The notes under the pieces were generated by a model. It saw nothing but the letters and a program-made list of their open reading frames with translations, had not been told where the DNA came from and made no database searches. Source: Lucifuga dentata (Eukaryota > Chordata > Actinopteri > Ophidiiformes > Bythitidae). From it: DNA of 64,000 nucleotides. The DNA is taken from assembly GCA_014773175.1 (NCBI GenBank), contig VXCM01000144.1, positions 118,999 through 182,998 of the forward strand, in the 5' to 3' direction. How positions within the stretch are numbered: position 1 is the stretch's first letter; each line of letters starts with the position of its first letter. Positions 42,541-54,700 of the stretch are shown in pieces. The position numbers and the translations under genes were made by a program.

Positions 42541-44075
42541 AGTCACATTCTTTCCCCGACTTATGACTCCTAACATCCAACCTGACCAGAGAAGTTTTGC
42601 AGCAATTAAAAAAAAAAAAAAAAACTTGATACTTTTCTTGTTTAATATTTTTTGCTGCAGATTTGGTGGGACCTGTCCTCACCATCATCATCCTCTCTTC
42701 CCCTTTTGCATTCCTCCTCCCTTTCATCCTTCTTCGTCTATAATCCCTGCATGGAAGGAAGTGACTGTGGGTCCGTGGTATGTCTGCAGAGTAAACAGTG
42801 GCTAGCACAGGCATGGACCAGGCTTATCAGGTCGCGTCTGTCTGATTGACCCTCCACTCCCTCTTTGTTTAGACGTCCTGACAGGCGGGTCACCACTCCA
42901 CATCCTCCTCCACCTCCGTCCCATTATTCCCACAACTTCATGTTGTAAAAGTGAAAGGCCATGTTTTACTTCTTTACTTGAAGGGCAAACAAGCAGCCGG
43001 AGGTGAATTTGGGGAAACCAAACACGGCATAAAGGACTCATGCTGTCACCTGAGACACCACGGGTCGTTACGCTTAGANAAACCAAACACGGCATAAAGG
43101 ACTCATGCTGTCACCTGAGACACCACGGGTCGTTACGCTTAGACAGGCATCTCCGATACGCCGCTTCTTCCACGGAAACAGTCGGAAAAGGTTAAAGCAG
43201 TGTGTGCTGCACGTTGTTGACAAATATTTACAGCTCATGTCAACAACGGGAGGAATGCAGAGGGGGACGGCTCTATCCGAGGTTACAACCCCCCCANCCC
43301 ACCCTTCCACCCCCTTTCTCCTCTGTGTGTGGTATCGCTGTGTTTTTCAGCTTTTCCCCAGGTCCGTTCTGAGACCACTGTGGCCTGTCAGCCTGTCAGA
43401 TTAAAGCTCCGGTCTCCCAGTTTTTCTTAAATGCCACACGCTTTGTTTTCATTGAGGAGGGGTGTAGAATGTGTGTGATCTCCTGTCGGCCTCCTTCTCA
43501 TCCATCTCTGCCAGGACTGGAGAGGGCAGAGGGGGTAAAGGGGGGGTTCAGGCAAGGGCAAGGGGCAGGGTCACATAGGGGGACGAGCGGGGTCAGAGGT
43601 TAAGCTAGGTTACCCCCCAACCTCTGCATTAGAAAGGCAAGGACCTGGAGACACACACATACACACACACAAAACACACTTTCTTCCCACTAGTAATAAA
43701 GCCTTCTACTGACATTTCACTCATGTTCGCAACACTGTCGTTATTCATGCAGAGCGTGGCTGTTATTGAGTGCAGATGTGGGGCTGTAATGAGGAATGGT
43801 TCTGGCACCGACGATCCAGCGATGAACAGAGGGCTGCGCTGTGCCCAGACATGGAAGATGAGAGAAATGGATGGATGAAGAGAGAGAAATGGATGAACTG
43901 AATGAGATGAGTGAGTTGCGTAAAAACTCGGGGAGTTGATGTATTCCAGGCTGTTTTGCAGGTGCAGAACGTGTTCACCTGCGAGGTCTCAGTGCAGCAG
44001 TGTGCAGTAAATCTAACTTTCAAATGATTATAGAAATTAGTCAGTTTTTGACACTTGATTATGGTATTCATTATG
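42541..44075. other. Non-coding block
   Basis: Unique-looking DNA with the 64-nt single-N duplication, a C-rich N at 43297 and a short (CA)n near 43650. No gene was recognised. Confidence 0.55.
43015..43143. repeat. 64-nt exact duplication across N at 43079
   Basis: 43015-43078 is repeated at 43080-43143. Probable unmerged contig ends. Confidence 0.88.
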
Positions 44076-44467
44076 TTTCAAAATCAAATGTTCAGGTTGT
44101 ACACCCACCTTAAAATTCAATGTGTACACACAATTATAGAAGACACAGCCCTTTTAATTTCTTGGTAAAACGAGTTTTCTCCTGCGACTATATTCCCTGG
44201 TAGAAAAAATAAATTTTTTCTGTGTAGCTCCATGTTGGACCAGTTAAATATGTGTGGTTCTTAAGCACTTTTCAATTTTCTACAAGTTGGTTTTTATAGT
44301 GTTCTGGGATTAACTGGGACTAGTGACAATCTGGAAGGAAAGAAAAACGGTTCTAAAATTTACCATGCCAATAATATGTTTTGGAAAATGGCTGGAAGTA
44401 ATATAATGTTTATGTGGGTTGTATTTATTGGGCTTAAACATACCAAATCACTGGTATGACCCTTTAA
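44076..44467. mobile_element. TTAA foldback element, copy 3 (truncated, diverged)
   Basis: Matches the right part of copy 1 (ACACCCACCTTAAAA, GACTATATTCCCTGGT, and the right end GGTATGACCCTTTAA) but lacks the left terminus. More diverged than copies 1 and 2. Confidence 0.6.
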
Positions 44468-46328
44468 GTTTAAATGTTTAAGTATGAATGGTCACTGCCT
44501 TTGAAGCCTTTCTAGGTCTTACTCAGTCTACCAGAATAGCAATTTATGGGTTTAAAGCTCATGTCTTCAGGTAATTAGAAACATTTTTTTTTTTTTTTTT
44601 TTTTTTGCATAATTTAAAGTATATAAAATATATAAAATCAACACCATCTTATATGTATTTTATTATGTTTTTTCTGGGAACATAGTGAAGACTTTTACTG
44701 GATGCTCAAGAGACATTTTTATTCTAAAGATATCCTCTTTTTCACTGTGGAACAGCAATTTTAACTGAGAGTCAGCAAAGCTAAGCTCTTGCAGAATTTC
44801 CTCCGGAGGAAATTCTGCAAGAGCTCAGAGGAAAATGAGGACTATTGAGAAACACACTGGAAAGTGGATTCACTTCCCTAAAAGCTGTGAACCTGGTGCC
44901 CTGTTGGTGCAACGGCTGAAAGAAAAGAAAGGCATCATCCGGTGAATCATCATAGTAACAAAGAAAACCTCTAACCCTGTCACAAAATCTTACATGTTCA
45001 TTGTCACTTTCTCTGATTTGGATAATTATTAGCTGTATATTTACATGAATAAATGTTAAAACTGAAACTTTTTTCAAACCTGCAAAGTGTGTGTGTGTGT
45101 ACGTGTGACGAAAATCTTGGCCTGTTGTGCTGCTAGTCAAACAGATAACTAGGACAGAGCTGGGTTCGGTAGAAAATAGCTTATCTCAGGCTGTTCCACT
45201 TTAAAACTCTGCCTGAGAAAAAGTGAACATAATCCTGGTGCACATCACACACATGGTGGCTTAATCGCTAAATGTGTAGGCCACTGGAGTTTATAAGTTT
45301 AGATTTATTACATTTGAATCAGGTGATCACCCGATTTTTTTTTTTTTTTTTTTNTTTTTTTTTTTTTTTTTTTCAAATTAACCTCCAAGAGAGATTTATA
45401 ACTTGAACCTTAAACCCAATATCAGCGTGAAGGTTGCCTCTTGTGTTTGCAGCGTCTCCTTCCAGCAGATTCGGGGTGTGTTTTGATTGATGGAGTGATC
45501 ACATATTATGAGTATGGGTGTCGGGAGTGTCCTGGTGGGGAAAACAGGGTGCCGGAGGCTCCAGCAGCAGATCCAATAACAGCCTGTGCACTTGTCTGAG
45601 CCTCTGTCCATGGTCCTGAACCACATCTACACCCATAGATCTAGAACAAATAGAACTGCCTGACTTGACGCTTTACCAAAAATTCAACAAGAGGAATGAC
45701 CAGACATATAGACAACTGATATTTGTTTGCATACACACTGACTGGCTGAAACTGTGTTTTCTGCAAGAAGTTCAGAGCACAGATAATGTTCCAGATGTTA
45801 GCCAGAGATCATTTGAATTGCTTGCAACTCAAAAATGTGCCACTTTATTTTTAAATGCTGAGACATAGCTGCACTACCTGAGAGTAACCCTCAGTAAAAA
45901 CATCTGCAGATTCAGCTCATATCTTAAACATTAAAAAGCCTTTTAAAGTTGTTTAGCAGAATTGATTGATTGATTTCTTCATTTTTTTACTTGTACTTTT
46001 GTAACCCATGCTTGCAGAGTGCCCAACTGCAGTGGTGAAATGAAACCTGCAGCAGATAAACAGCGAAGGAATCAAATTTGTAGCCAAAAATATTTAAATT
46101 GTTACACAAATTGTACTTCATAAACAGAGTACTTTGGTCCTCTCTTAAGCGTTACACGCATTGTGCGTAAAACATAACTCAATCTTTCCTAACCCACATA
46201 ACGAACAATGTCCCACTCTGACAATAAATCTTCCAATTTTTAAAAAGACTATAAATAAGATCTGCGACAGAACTTCATCCTGTCTTCCACCCTTGCTTTC
46301 ATTTGTCTGAGCAGGCTTTCTGCCTTTG
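44468..46328. other. Non-coding block
   Basis: Contains poly-T at about 44587-44606, the 42-nt palindrome, a short (TG)n at about 45088 and a poly-T/N/poly-T tract at 45336-45373. No gene was recognised. Confidence 0.55.
44784..44825. repeat. Perfect 42-nt palindrome
   Basis: Two 21-nt arms with no spacer, from AGCTCTTGCAG to CTGCAAGAGCT, centred on TCCGGA. Every base pairs; the flanking bases (A and C) do not. No matching repeat was seen elsewhere in the window. Confidence 0.97.
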
Positions 46329-46330
46329 TA

Positions 46331-47741
46331 CACAGCAAATTCAGCAGAGTTAAAATTCTGGTGTTGATGAAAAGAGTGTCAATCCAACTACGTCTGGAGT
46401 TAATCTAACTATGGATTTGGTGTAATTTGCCTCTTTTGACACCTGGTCAACTAAATAGTTGGTGTCAAAATTGGGTGTTGAAGCCATTTTTGTCAAATCA
46501 ACACTGACGGTGTTGATTTGATGATCTGGAAGTTTTTGACACTGGCTTTCAACTCTGAGGGTGTTGGGAGTTTTTTCTGCTTCATTAGTTTGAGCATAAC
46601 ATGCAGTCACAACAACAATGGTTAACTTCAAAATTCATTTTTAGGTAAACATTTAAATGTTAATTTCCTTAAATTTGACTGTTTTTGATCATATCCAAGT
46701 TTTCCACACTCTCTTTATGAATAGCAGCCATGCTATCAAAGAGTTCATGCTAGCAGGTGATACTCCTGGACGGAGTTAGAATGAGGTTATTGTTTTTCAC
46801 ACAAAGGCTCTAAAAGGCCCAACATGAGAAGTTAAAAGTTGCTGTTAAAGGCGACATGCAAAGTCTGCAGTAAACACACTGTAGCGACGGTGGATTGAGC
46901 TGCTCTGATTCTCCCAGCATGCTTGCAGCAGTGTTACATGCTCTGAGTTCTAGTTCTGTTGTAAATATCTGTTATCATCCTTTTTGTGAATGTTACAGCT
47001 TTGTATAAGTTTATTTGTTGCAGCTGTAACAGTTTGAGTTACATTTGAATGCATTCTACTTTTTGGTGTGTCACCATCAGAGAGAGTGTGTGTTCTTGTT
47101 ATGATATCCCTGCTGCATTCTGCTTACTATTAACTGTTATATTGCTGTTTTGTTGTTGAAGCTTTAATAAGCTTTAACTGAGAAATGCTTCTTATTGAGC
47201 AAAGTAATTCCACTTTGTTCAGGGAGAAGTGTTCTTCTCCTCTTCATCATGCTGATGATGAAGAGGAGAGACTAGTGTTGGACAGCATTATAGTCAGTAA
47301 TTAATTAAGATTTTCTGAAATAAAAATGTGGATTGAAGCAAACAGGATAGGTCTGTCATTTTTTAACATACATTAAATTGTATTGTACTATATTTACACA
47401 CAATATGCTAATTAGAGGGTAACTCTTAAGTAGTTAAAAAATTACACAATAAAAGAGTTAATTTTTAACACCTTACACTAGTGTTGAAAATATGTCACAC
47501 TTTAAAAGAGTTCAGTTTTAACTCCTGACACTGGTGTTGAGAATATTTAACACTTTGTAGTGTCGAGCAGTGTTAAATTTCAACTCTGCACAGAGTTAAT
47601 ATTTACTCCATTATAGTGTTAAAATGCTAACACTTTGAAAAGTGTTGAAATAACACTTTTGGGAGTGGACCCCATGAGACACTTTGAAAGTGTTGAGATT
47701 AACTCTTACAGAGTTATTTTGACTCTGCTGAATTTGCTGTG
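46331..47741. mobile_element. TA-flanked foldback element with internal GTGTT/AACAC arrays
   Basis: Ends are CACAGCAAATTCAGCAGAGT and its inverse complement, flanked by TA (46329-46330 and 47742-47743), 1411 bp. The terminal 400 bp on each side are rich in alternating GTGTT and AACAC (with GAGTTAA) motifs that make the arms loosely self-complementary. No coding frame. A strong 14-bp hairpin with a 6-nt loop lies at 47236-47269. It looks like a large non-autonomous DNA transposon. Confidence 0.7.
47236..47269. repeat. 14-bp perfect stem, 6-nt loop hairpin
   Basis: TCTCCTCTTCATCA pairs with TGATGAAGAGGAGA around TGCTGA. Lies inside the 46331-47741 element. Confidence 0.9.
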
Positions 47742-47914
47742 TATTGACCTACTGCTTTAGAAATGTCAAAGCAATGAGTGTGCTGGGAAGAACAAGAGCA
47801 CTCGCCTCAAATGGCTTCTACTCACATTATGCACGAGGAGATGTTCTCTGCAGATACCATAACAGGAAGTGTATGAATCCACAATACATCCTGTTGAAAA
47901 TTAAATAATAAACT

Positions 47915-47915
<1 letters not shown>

Positions 47916-47946
<31 letters not shown>
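47916..47946. repeat. (TG)n microsatellite
   Basis: About 15 TG units. Confidence 0.9.
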
Positions 47947-47947
<1 letters not shown>

Positions 47948-50900
47948 ATGACTAATACAAATATGAGATACCAAGCTACAGACAGTAAACGGAAGCAGTT
48001 AATTAAACAACTTTTCAAAGTTTTTACAAAGTGCTGGTGTTAACAGGCCAGTGACTCGCTGCAGATATGTCTTACTCACTTTTAACCGGAGAGTGTAAAG
48101 TCAGTGGGCTCCTGCTGTGAGCGCCTCACCTTCCACCCTAATAATGTCCCCTCACTCCAATTCATTCCTCATGTCTAACATGAGCACACAATGCTCACTA
48201 CATTAATGACTGCTTGAATGAATAAAAATACTAGTAAAAAAAAAACCCTTGATTATTCGATCACAGAAGCAATGATTTTTAAAGAACTGATTCACAGGAA
48301 AGGGAAATGAATCAAGTGATACTTAATCTGCAGCACAGGGGCAAAAGTGTTACAATAACACATTTACCACTCAGTTTATTTTGATTTAACGCAGAAAAAA
48401 ATCCAATCCAACCCAAATACTGTATGTCGACAACAATCATGTCAGAACACTTTCTTCACTCAATTTGGGAGCAGGAGCATAAAAAAATCAAAACAGGAAA
48501 AAGTTTATAATACCAGGATAGCTAGATAAAGTGGAACAAAGATGGAATTGAGGTAGTCGTATCATCATTTGCTTCCACATGCAAAGAAAACTGAGAAAAA
48601 CTGCTTGTTACTGTATTTAACTATTTATTTAACTACACATTATGCAAAGAAGACACGTTGCCTTCAGATGGCTATTCAGAAGGAGGGAGGGTACAGTATA
48701 TGAGCACACACAATCACATGCTAATCTGAAGACGTGCTAGGTAAGCTTGAATATGTAACTGCCTTTCACTTTGATTTGCTAATCAAATCTATATTTTAGT
48801 CAACATTAACCACACAACAAGTTAGACAAGCGCTCAGCATCGACCCTTCCAGTATTACAAGCTCCAACTTGCTCTGGCTAGTCACTGTTTAACCGGAGAC
48901 TCGATAAGATCGTTGGCTGAGCTGATAAGGCCTCTTGTGTCAAACACAAACGGAGATCATTGACATTCGCACAACATTATGAAACACCAATACTTTGGTA
49001 GCAATCAGTGGAACCAGATAGTTGGTCAAGTCTTTTCGCAGAAGTGGGAGGTGGATTGATTGATTCAGTCGTCTGTGTGTGTGAGAGATGTGCCACCTGA
49101 CCTTTGGCTTTCCCCTCTAACCCCAAAATTCAGCAAATTCGCTTTTTATGAAAATCAGATGTGAGATTCTGTGTTCTTTGCACATATTGTTTGTGGCTTT
49201 TACTGATTAACACATTACTTAGAATATGGAGGCTGATAGTAGAGAGAAACTTACGGCAGAAAGCGATTGCTGATTACCACAAACAAACAAAAAGGACAGT
49301 AAAGAAATATATATTTTTTACATAATACAGCAGTTGGTATCAGAGAAGAAAATATGAAATATGAAGTAAAAGTTTTGTAAACTAAAGATTACTGCTACTA
49401 TTACATCCATGTTTCCCATCAGTGACAAAGTTTTCAGTTTTATTTAAAAGCCCAGGCTAATGAAAGCTATATGAAAGCTAATTAACCACAAGATAACTTT
49501 TCTGAAAGCAATAGTAAATTATTTTTAATTAATCCACACCTTTTTGAAACACTCACTTGGTATTTAAATCTTATCTGAGTCGTGTCTAGCCAGTTTAGAC
49601 TTGATCAGACGTTACACCATTTCATCTCATTGCTCCAGGAGCTTATTTTAGCTCTGTGCTAAATGCTGAGCAGATTTACTCTTGCAGCTTGAAGCAGACA
49701 GTTACCAATCTGTGTCCAAGCCTCTGAGGCTGACACCACGAGCCTGCTTCTTCTGAGAAGAAAAAAAAAAGAAAAGAGGAAAAGCGTGCCTCTTATTCCT
49801 GGGAACAGTACATTTGACAGGCCAGTCCCACATAGGAAGCCAAGACACTGCGATGCTGATTTTTTGGGAGGATGATGTTTAACAAGAGAACCAATCAGAA
49901 AAGGAGAACACGGCCTGCCATTCTCTGCCCTAACTATGATTGGTCATAAACTCCATGAACCCGCCCAACAAAGTCAGCGTCCAAGGCAACCCCTCCAACC
50001 ATCTCCACTGTCAAATTTTCCCTTCCACTCTCTTTGTCAGCTGAGGGAACAGACTTTGATCTTTGGTCAGATCTTTAAAATCTTTCATTCATAAATCCAA
50101 CTGCAGTTCATTGAAAAAAAAATGGCATGATGATGTTTTTCATTATATCATTCAGCCTACAAAGTGGTCTTGTGGTGAATACATTGAGCTGCCATCTTTC
50201 ATTAATATCACTTTCTAGTCAATGGAACAAAAAAGATTCAAGGAAAAGATTCAAGGATTTGAAGAATCTGATGCCAAGTTCCCCATAAGTGTCCCACAAG
50301 GAAACACAGAGTTCACAAAGATGACTGTCACAGTCACAAAAGTTTTGTTCATAATTTCTTGTAAATGGACATACTTTTGTTATTGCAACATGGAACTTCC
50401 TCATTCATTAAATTCATTCATCTCTTTGTCCCTCATCTGCTCATACATCTTCACTTCCACCATTTTTTCTGTTTTTTTTTCTCACTCGAACTCACACTGG
50501 CACGTACACAGTTGCACTGACCGACCCCAACCTACAAAACCATGCACATAGATACACTCACACACACCTGAAATACCTGCACACAGGCACATGACACACG
50601 CACATACATGCACATGCACACTCAGTTCCAGTACAGCTACTTTCATGGGAATCAAACTTCCAGGCAGGGAGCAAAAACCTTTGCTTAGCACAGACTGCCC
50701 TTGAGCAGATAACTCTGTTTGATTTGGTAGATTTTGAACTTTATGTTCACAGATGGACCAGAGGGAAAGCAATGTGACATCACGTGGATCAACAGACAAA
50801 CTGCAGCATGATGTCATTTTATTGCCACTATGCTTTTCATTAAAAAAAAAAAAAAAAAANAAAAAAAAAAAAAAAAAGAAAAATCACACATCGAAGATTT

Positions 50901-51735
50901 TCTCATTTCTGTTTACTGATTATCCCCATGCAGCAAGTTAAAACCATACACTGTGTAGTTTCTTTTGGAAATCTTAGTCAGGAATTCGAAGAAGTAACAT
51001 TTCTCCACAATAAAAAGAAAGATCAACAGATCTCAGTTGGAAAAACTGAGAAAAAGCCAAAGGGTCACCTGTGGTTTTCGTGGTATTCACAGACCGTTGA
51101 TGCCCTCGTCCTTTTATGGAGAGCATTACAACAATATTTAGGAATGAAGTCATCCTTTCCTCCAATAATACTTGAGGATATTTGTTCAGTGCAAGGATTG
51201 TGATATCATGACGTCGCACAGGATATGAACTCAAACAGTCTCGGATGACATAATTGCTATCACCTGCACGATACTCAGACATTCCTGAGGTTGGTCGCCG
51301 TTGAGGTAATATAACATCATCACCGTTCATCATAACCAAAAACATGCCTCACTAAATAATTTTGTAAGCAAGAGGGAGCAGATTCCATCTTACTACCAAA
51401 TATGAGAGAAATGTTCTACTAAAGTGGGCTGATGTTTGGATGCTGTTGTTTCTACGCAGGCTCTGGGGATTTTGCCTGGGTCATAGTGACCCAAACTCTG
51501 CTGGGATTTGTACAAGAAGCAGCAGGAAAAGAAGCAGCTGCTTTACTTGTAGCAGTAGCAGCAGAAAGGCCTAAACTATATTTTTAACTGTTATTAGAAT
51601 AATTTGTGTCACAGTGGAATATTAGAAAACTATTGATATTATTTCTGCCTGTCAGCACACAGAGACTATTGTACAAATGCCTCCTTGATTTCAAAGGCCA
51701 CAGTGGTCTGCTGCCATCTGCAGTTAAACGGGACC

Positions 51736-51738
<3 letters not shown>

Positions 51739-51780
<42 letters not shown>
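51739..51780. repeat. (CT)n microsatellite
   Basis: 21 CT dinucleotides. Confidence 0.9.
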
Positions 51781-51784
<4 letters not shown>

Positions 51785-54700
51785 AGATGTATGATCTTGT
51801 CTTGCTTTTGCACCATGCTAACACTGTTCCCTTTCAGCTGAAGCCCGTTGAGCATTTCTCCCTCTTGTGTTACTGTTTAGTCAAGCGGTCAAAGTCTTGA
51901 TCTGTACTGTGAGATGCTGCAGTTACACTTCAAAGCCAATAAAAGTGAAATTTTCTAAAGAACATTTAATTTAAATCTTCTAAAGTAAAATAGACTCCTC
52001 TGTGTTGCTGTAATTTACACTGGACGTCAAATGATTCATCTGGGCAATCCTCCCCAAATTTGGAGCATAGCATATCCCCTAATTATTTTTTTTAATTATT
52101 TATGTATTTATTTATTTATTTGATAATTAACGCAATTGTAAAGCAATTTTGCTAGAAATTGCTTAAACAGTGTTATGAGTAGGGCCTTTTTCACAAAAAA
52201 ACTGCTGCTGTTGTCACTAAAGGTGGTGAGTATATGCAATTTTCAAGTCAATAATCTTATCAAGTTTGATTTTGGAAAAGTTTATATATTTATTTAAAGT
52301 TTACGTATTGAAATGAGTGAATTTTATTTATACAATACCAAACCTTACAGTGGAAATCTATAAAATTTGGACTTCAGGAGCTTACTGCTGGAAATTTTCA
52401 TCTCATACTGTAAGTCATAATTGGTGATTATGTTCCTTTTCTTCATATTATATTGCTAATAATCATCTTCAGTCATATTGTCAAATTATGTATGTGTATG
52501 GTTTTGTTGAAATCCCTCCCCCCTTTTTCCCAAATTACCAAGAGCTGATGGATGTACTATGAATTTTGATTCAAACAGAACAGTTATCAGCACTAGAATT
52601 TGACCTACTTTGCTATTCCAATCCTGTATGTCATGTACAGTGTAAAGCTTATTATCTACTCTCACGCACACTGTGTAATGTAAGACACTGGAATGCACTG
52701 AGTTATCAGGTCATCAGAATGTTTTGCTGATCTTCTGCCTAATGAGAAGATGCTTTCCAGTCGCGTCCCGTCACTGCTGAATGGTCAATGGTGAATTGTG
52801 AATGGTGAGCAGAGGGCCGTTGTTCAGCCTGATTGCCTACAGGCAACATCAAGCGTCTGTAGTTTGGAATGCCACTGTAATAGGTCAATGTAATGATTCA
52901 CAACTAGCTCTGCCTTCCCACTGAATGGATTAAATGAATTCAGCCCTTATTTGAACTAGTTTTCCTCATATAATTTGGGAACAAACCTCACTACTTCTCA
53001 CTTGCAGACTTGAGAGAGCCCACACAGGAAAACCTGCCATGCTGGCATGAGCTGGAACAATGGGCGCAAACACACCCAGGAGTGGTCACGCATGTCTCCT
53101 CATGGCTTCCACAGAGGTCAAATGTAGGTTGCATGGGGCTGACTGACCTTAATACCGTCGTTACCACAGTTACACTGCCCTCATGTGTCAGGCAGATTTA
53201 TTGGGTCACATTCTCGAAAGGAAAATTCTGTTGTTTTTGCAACTTCTTTTGCAGTTTTGGCTATTTATTTTACTTGTCAGCACAACTGAGATATGGGTCG
53301 TACAGACTCCCCTCTAAACAGCTTAGACCAGGTGAATCATGAGGCGTCGCAACAACAAGCAATCAGACAGTTTTTAAACAGAGTTGAACCAAAATATCAA
53401 AATCAAACCAGGTAAACTGGACTTTTATAACTTGTTTGATCACTCGTGTTTGTAATGCCTTGTTGACTCCATTGTAAAGCTTTAGCAGAGAGCCCATGAC
53501 CCTGTATCCACGCAGCGCAGTTAAAATGATATTCTAATCAAAATCAAACACTCTGTGGCATCAAACGTGGCTCTAAAAAGCTTGTTGTGAGCTGAAATGT
53601 TATTACAATAAATTTGAATTGTGATCAGTTTTCACAGTAGAAGAATGTATTAAAACATCCAAACACACTTCTTAACCACCAAGCGTAATTCACCTCTTCA
53701 GTGTACATCCATGTTCCAAACAGTCATTTTGCCAAGTGGTGCTATCATGTCACTGGAGGCTCTAAAGCTCAGAAGTAACATATTTGGAAGAAAAACTGGT
53801 GGAATGATCATTGTTTGGAACACAGAGCAAATGGATGGACAGCAGGAAAGTGGCTTATGCTGCAAGAGTGGTTCCAGACATTTCTGTGGATATTTTAATA
53901 TTTTTATTGCGGTAAAAATAGGTAACAATTGGAATTTGTTGAATTCCAGCCAAAGCTAATGTTCTTTACCAATATGGAAACTTCAACCTATGGGGGAGTT
54001 GGGTTTGATTTAAAGGTAGAGTATCAATTAGATAACTGGAATGGGCAAACATATTTTAAAAAAGATCCAGGTTGTAAACTTTCCAGTCCAGAAATTAATA
54101 CAACAGCCATGCACTGTAGATTACGCCAAGCTTACTTTAAACTTTTCCACAATCAAATTTAGTCATAGGTTGATGAGAAACCCTTCCACAGTGCTTTGGA
54201 CAGCACTCAAACTCTGCATATTACACGAGTTAAAGATGGAATGTTTAGTTTGATACAACACGTCAGTTCACACAACATCAAGAGAAGACATGGCTAAACT
54301 CGTGCTATTTGATCTATGTCATGGTTGAGAGTGAACGGGAGAGAGAAAGCACCCAGATGTTTTTCTAGTGCTCCGAGCATTAGCATAATAAAACCCATTT
54401 GCAGACGGAAGAACTAAATTCAGCTGTGTACAAGTATTTCCTGAATGTCTCTATGAATAAAACCGTCCATCATATTACCATTACAGTAGATGTGAAAGTA
54501 ATGGAATTCTGGCCGCATAAACTTACCATTATAGAGCAGAGGATCTCTTAACCTTGTTTGATGGAGAGAAATATTGTGAAAACCGTTAGCCACAATGCCA
54601 CAGCAGACGGGCTACTGTAAGCACAAAATGTCAGTCTTCATTTACAGCAGTGAGATGAGAATGCATTAGAGCCTGTCTATCACTCTGATCATGATCATTA

